Positions 44,102-48,890 of a stretch of 48,890 nucleotides of DNA are shown here, piece after piece; the stretch's first letter is position 1; every line of letters begins with the position of its first letter. The translations under genes and the position numbers were made by a program. The notes beneath the pieces were generated by a model, which saw nothing but the letters and a program-made list of their open reading frames with translations, was not told where the DNA came from and did no database searches. The stretch is from Variibacter sp. (GTDB taxonomy: Bacteria; Pseudomonadota; Alphaproteobacteria; Rhizobiales; Xanthobacteraceae): assembly GCA_019689555.1 (NCBI GenBank), contig JADGHE010000021.1, forward strand, positions 1 to 48,890, in the 5' to 3' direction.

Positions 44102-45192
44102 GCACGTGGAATGAATTGGCCGACAAGATGCTTGCGGCCGAGGGGCCGGCTGCACTGATTTGCCGACAATGGCTGATGCCGGCGGAAGGACACGACGCGG
44201 TGATCTTTCCGCCGACTTTTGCCGCGGCCGAAGGCGGCGGCAAGGCCGGCTACAACATCGACCCGCTCGGCGATCCGAGCGATCCGAAAACGCCGCGCGT
44301 TGCCATCATTGACACGGTCGGCTCGCAGGCCAACCGCATGGAGCCCTTGTTTAAGAAGGCGAACGGCGAGGACACGCCTTATTCGCGCCTCGTGCCCCAG
44401 ATCGAGATCAAGGCCGGCAACAAGACAGTGAACCTACTCGACGCCGGCCACCGCGCCGCCGACGCCATTGTGCGTTATTCGACCCTCGGTTCGAAACTGC
44501 GCGAAGCGTTCGACACCTACCAGGAGACCGGTGACGCCACGCTGCTCGCAAAAATCGCACCGACCTCGCTCGTCTTCGGCGCTTGGGATTCCCGCGACAC
44601 GCAGGCCAAGCTGCCGCGTCTCGTCGCCTCGACCATTCGCGCCTACGACGTCGTCGAGCTCACGCGCTCGGCGCAATACAATCCCCCGGTCGACTATATC
44701 GGACTCGGCCTGATCGATGGCGCCGATGACAAGAAGGTGCTCGACGCCGCCTCCGAACTTGGCTTTCGTCACGCGCCGGCGGGCGGCACGCATGGCGGCG
44801 TCATCGTGCGCGGCGAAATCCGCCGCGAGGCGATCCTGAGCCTCGTCGGCCTGCGGGCTGTCGGCCCGAAGGGGCCGGCCGGCGACGCGCTGCGCCGTTA
44901 CATCCTCGGCCTTGCGCTCGTCGCGATGATCCATGACCGCGCGCACAACCTGCGCCAGGGATGCCTGCTCGTGCAGGATCCGGAAAAGAAACCGCAGTGG
45001 GAGCTCGTGGCGCACGACGGCACGCGCACGCCGTTCACGCCCGACGGCAACGCCGCGCTCGCCTTCGCGCAGGAATCGGCGCGAGCCTTCGGCGTCGGCG
45101 AGAGTCGGACCGTGGAGTTCGACGTGAAGGCTGCCAACGAGGCCCTGAAGCAGCAGGTCGGCGGCAAGGGAAAAGGTAGAAAGGGCGGATGA
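44098..45192 (+). CDS. csb1: Type I-G Cascade backbone protein Csb1 (Cas7)
   Basis: A 364-residue Cas7-group RAMP protein (GSU0053 family) that forms the crRNA-binding filament of the complex. It shows the family opening ALICRQWLMPAEGHDAVIFPPTFA, the IDTVGSQANRMEPLF segment, LLDAGHRAADAIVRYS, and a central block FGAWDSRDTQAKLPRLVASTIRAYDVVELTRSAQY. The C-terminal 12 residues are Lys/Gly-rich and may touch nucleic acid. It overlaps csb3 by 4 bases, and the gap to csb2 is 4 bases. Length is normal for the family. Confidence 0.92.
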   Translation: MSTWNELADKMLAAEGPAALICRQWLMPAEGHDAVIFPPTFAAAEGGGKAGYNIDPLGDPSDPKTPRVAIIDTVGSQANRMEPLFKKANGEDTPYSRLVPQIEIKAGNKTVNLLDAGHRAADAIVRYSTLGSKLREAFDTYQETGDATLLAKIAPTSLVFGAWDSRDTQAKLPRLVASTIRAYDVVELTRSAQYNPPVDYIGLGLIDGADDKKVLDAASELGFRHAPAGGTHGGVIVRGEIRREAILSLVGLRAVGPKGPAGDALRRYILGLALVAMIHDRAHNLRQGCLLVQDPEKKPQWELVAHDGTRTPFTPDGNAALAFAQESARAFGVGESRTVEFDVKAANEALKQQVGGKGKGRKGG

Positions 45193-45196
45193 GGCC

Positions 45197-46690
45197 ATGC
45201 GCTGGCTCTGCATTGAGGCGCACTTCCTCGCCGGCCGATACCACGGTCGCAGGTCGGAGCGCGAAAGGACGTACTTCCCGCCCGAGTGGCCGCCCAACCC
45301 ACATCGCCTCTTCCAGGCGCTGGTCGCCGCCGGCAACCTCGGCTTTCGCCGCACCGAGTTCTCGGACGCCAAGAGGGACGCCTTGCGTTGGCTGGAGCGG
45401 CGTGAGCCTCCGGAAATCATCGCGCCCGCCGCGCGTGCGGCAAACGTCGTCCGCCTCTACGTACCGAACAACGACATGGACAAGGTGGCGCGCTTCTGGG
45501 CGCAGAACAAGGAGCCGGAGAAACAGCCGAACGAGCTGCGCACCGACAAGGACCTGCGGCCGCATCGACTCGTTGAGGATGGCCCGGTGCGCTTCCTGTG
45601 GGCCATTGCCGAAGAGGAATGGGAGGCCGCGCGCCCCCATGTCGAAATTCTCTGCGAAGAAGCACGCCACCTCCACTGCCTTGGCCTCGGCATCGATCTT
45701 GTCGCCGGCAGCGGGCGCATCCTCAGCACCGAAGAGAAGAACGCGCTGCCGGGCGAAACCTGGATCGCGGATGCCGACGGCGTGGGTTGGCGCGTGCCGG
45801 TCGAAGGTTCGCTCGAGGAGCTGATCAAGCGCTATGGCGACCAGAAGCAGCGCGTCCAGGCGGGCCGCGGCCGCGGCGCCGAGCGCTACGTCGCGCCGCC
45901 GGCACCGCCGGTGAGGTACCGCGAGGTCGGCTACATCCGCCGCGCGCAAGGCCGTCGCCGGCCGGTGCACGCCTTCGCGCTCATGGACGAGGACGGCGTC
46001 TACCGCTCCTTCGATCCGCGCCACACGATGGAAGTGGCCGCCTGGCTGCGCCATGCCGCGCACGAGCGCGCCAAGGCGATGAAGCTCGACGGCGATTTCG
46101 TCGAGCGTTTCGTCTGCGGCCACGGCGAGGACGCCGAGGCCAAGAACGATCGCTTCTCCTACCTGCCGCTGCCGACGATCCCCTTCAAAGGCCGCGACGG
46201 CCGCATCCGCCGCGCGCTGCTCGCCGAGCCGTTCGGCCCTGGCAACGGCAAGGCGCAGGCCGTGGCGCGCCGGCTTTCCGGCGCGTCGCTTATCGAGGAC
46301 GGAACCGGCGAGATCAAGGCGGACCTGCGCGCCATCGACCCCTTCGCCGACGGCGTCGCCTTACGCTACCTGCGCAAGGCCCGCACCTGGGGCTCGGTCA
46401 CGCCGCTGGTGCTGCCCGGCCGCGACGATTTCCGCACGCGCAAGGCGCATGCGCTCGTGCTCAAGGCGCTGGCGCAGGCGGGCTACACGACGCCGGTCGC
46501 CGAGCTCACGCTGCAGCGCGAGCCGGTGTTCCCCGGCGCCGAGCCGGCGCGCGCCTACCGCGTGCCCGCCTACCTCAAGGAGTTCCCCCGCACGCACGCG
46601 GTCGTCACCTTCGCGGAGGAGGTGCCCGGTCCGATCGTCTTCGGCGCCGGCCGGCACATCGGCCTCGGCCTGTTCGCGGCACTTAAGTGA
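45197..46690 (+). CDS. csb2: Type I-G Csb2 protein (Cas5-Cas6 fusion)
   Basis: The 497-residue protein combines a Cas5-type RAMP with a Cas6-like crRNA-processing domain (GSU0054 family). The N-terminus gives MRWLCIEAHFLAGRYHGRR and PPEWPPNPHRLFQALVAA, the Cas5-like half. The C-terminus ends with the Gly-rich RAMP loop GPIVFGAGRHIGLGLFAAL, which in Cas6-like domains contacts RNA and includes a histidine. No separate cas6 exists in the locus, so this protein is the expected processing enzyme. It begins 4 bases after csb1 and is followed by a hairpin before the adaptation genes. Confidence 0.9.
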   Translation: MRWLCIEAHFLAGRYHGRRSERERTYFPPEWPPNPHRLFQALVAAGNLGFRRTEFSDAKRDALRWLERREPPEIIAPAARAANVVRLYVPNNDMDKVARFWAQNKEPEKQPNELRTDKDLRPHRLVEDGPVRFLWAIAEEEWEAARPHVEILCEEARHLHCLGLGIDLVAGSGRILSTEEKNALPGETWIADADGVGWRVPVEGSLEELIKRYGDQKQRVQAGRGRGAERYVAPPAPPVRYREVGYIRRAQGRRRPVHAFALMDEDGVYRSFDPRHTMEVAAWLRHAAHERAKAMKLDGDFVERFVCGHGEDAEAKNDRFSYLPLPTIPFKGRDGRIRRALLAEPFGPGNGKAQAVARRLSGASLIEDGTGEIKADLRAIDPFADGVALRYLRKARTWGSVTPLVLPGRDDFRTRKAHALVLKALAQAGYTTPVAELTLQREPVFPGAEPARAYRVPAYLKEFPRTHAVVTFAEEVPGPIVFGAGRHIGLGLFAALK

Positions 46691-46692
46691 AG

Positions 46693-46710
46693 GGGCGCCT
46701 CGCGGCGCCC
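46693..46710 (+). terminator. Stem-loop between interference and adaptation genes
   Basis: GGGCGCC (46693-46699) and GGCGCCC (46704-46710) form a perfect 7-bp stem with a TCGC loop, starting 2 bases after the csb2 stop. TAAACTT follows instead of a strong T-run. It could reduce read-through from the interference genes into cas4-cas1, or protect the mRNA end. Confidence 0.5.
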
Positions 46711-46801
46711 TAAACTTCATGCGCTCTTTCGCAATTGCGCCCCCCGGCACGCCGCTTGCTCCACTTTTGCCGCCCTGCCCCAGTTCGGGACGGAGCGGCC
46801 G

Positions 46802-48523
<1,722 letters not shown>

Positions 48524-48567
48524 GATGGGACTGAGAGCCGGCGCGCGAACATCGCCGCGGTGAGCGG

Positions 48568-48861
48568 ATGATCGACGAACGTCTCTACATCGTCGCCTAC
48601 GACATCTCCGACCCGCGCCGCTGGCGGCGCGTGTTCAAGCTCATGAAGGGCTACGGGCGCTGGCTGCAGCTCTCGGTGTTTCAATGCCGTCTCAGCGCGA
48701 GACGCCGCGCCGAAATGGCACGCCGCCTCGAGGAGCTCATCCGCGCCGAGGCCGACCACGTGCTCATCCTCGACCTCGGGCCCGCCGACCGGGTGGACCC
48801 GCGCGTGGAAAGCCTCGGCAAGAGCTTCGAATCTGTGAAGCGTTCGGCGGTTGTGATATAG
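48568..48861 (+). CDS. cas2: CRISPR-associated protein Cas2
   Basis: The 97-residue protein is the small ferredoxin-fold partner that bridges Cas1 dimers during spacer integration. It shows YIVAYDISDPRRWRRVFKLMKGYGRWLQLSVFQCRLS, with the beta1 Asp of the family (YDISD) and the usual helix. The C-terminus ends KRSAVVI. Length is normal. It is the last gene of the locus in view; 29 bases follow before the window ends, too few to show a repeat. Confidence 0.95.
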   Translation: MIDERLYIVAYDISDPRRWRRVFKLMKGYGRWLQLSVFQCRLSARRRAEMARRLEELIRAEADHVLILDLGPADRVDPRVESLGKSFESVKRSAVVI

Positions 48862-48890
48862 AGGCGTGGCCGCCGGGGCGCGCCGCCGCC

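Overview
The window comes from a GC-rich alphaproteobacterium, most likely of the order Hyphomicrobiales (Rhizobiales). The basis is gene content: ZapA next to a DUF4164 protein, DUF4170, an ScfR/RamB-type regulator divergent from isocitrate lyase, a DUF849/BKACE enzyme, 5-FCL preceded by a 6S-like RNA, and an elongator tRNA-Met of alphaproteobacterial type. The genus cannot be read from the sequence.

Layout. 0.16-7.2 kb: molybdate-binding protein ModA (-), a GMC oxidoreductase (+), a TauE/SafE-type permease (+), an unusual reading frame joining an EI24/CysZ-like membrane domain to the murein endopeptidase MepA (-), and a Tat-exported flavin amine oxidase (+). 7.2-11.8 kb: a candidate 6S RNA, fau, a YmdB-family phosphoesterase, a YebC-family protein, and the permease and ATPase of a FecCD/BtuCD-type importer. 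11.7-20.4 kb: a CvrA-type cation/proton antiporter, a BKACE enzyme, a small methyltransferase, a vapBC pair whose toxin carries a one-base frameshift, succinate-semialdehyde dehydrogenase, a 44-residue protein, and an IlvD/Edd-family sugar-acid dehydratase.

20.4-31.1 kb is a metal-efflux region on the minus strand: an outer-membrane protein, the HME-type RND pump CzcA, its adaptor CzcB, a NodT-type outer-membrane factor, then a DctB/DctD-like two-component system. A near-consensus sigma-54 promoter (27760-27775) lies between dctD and the efflux operon, so the NtrC-type regulator probably drives the pump genes. The sensor has lost residues that bind C4-dicarboxylates in DctB.

31.4-38.5 kb holds core genes: zapA, a DUF4164 coiled-coil protein, transketolase, tRNA-Met(CAT), a DUF4170 protein, isocitrate lyase and, divergent from it, an ScfR-type regulator. 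Two dyads lie between the last two.

39.0-48.9 kb is a CRISPR-Cas locus of type I-G (formerly I-U): a divergent CapW-like WYL repressor, cas3 with a C-terminal HD domain, csb3 (cas8), csb1 (cas7), csb2 (cas5-cas6), a cas4-cas1 fusion and cas2. A perfect dyad just upstream of the WYL gene is a candidate operator. A hairpin separates the interference genes from the adaptation genes. The window ends 29 bases after cas2, so any CRISPR array there is out of view.
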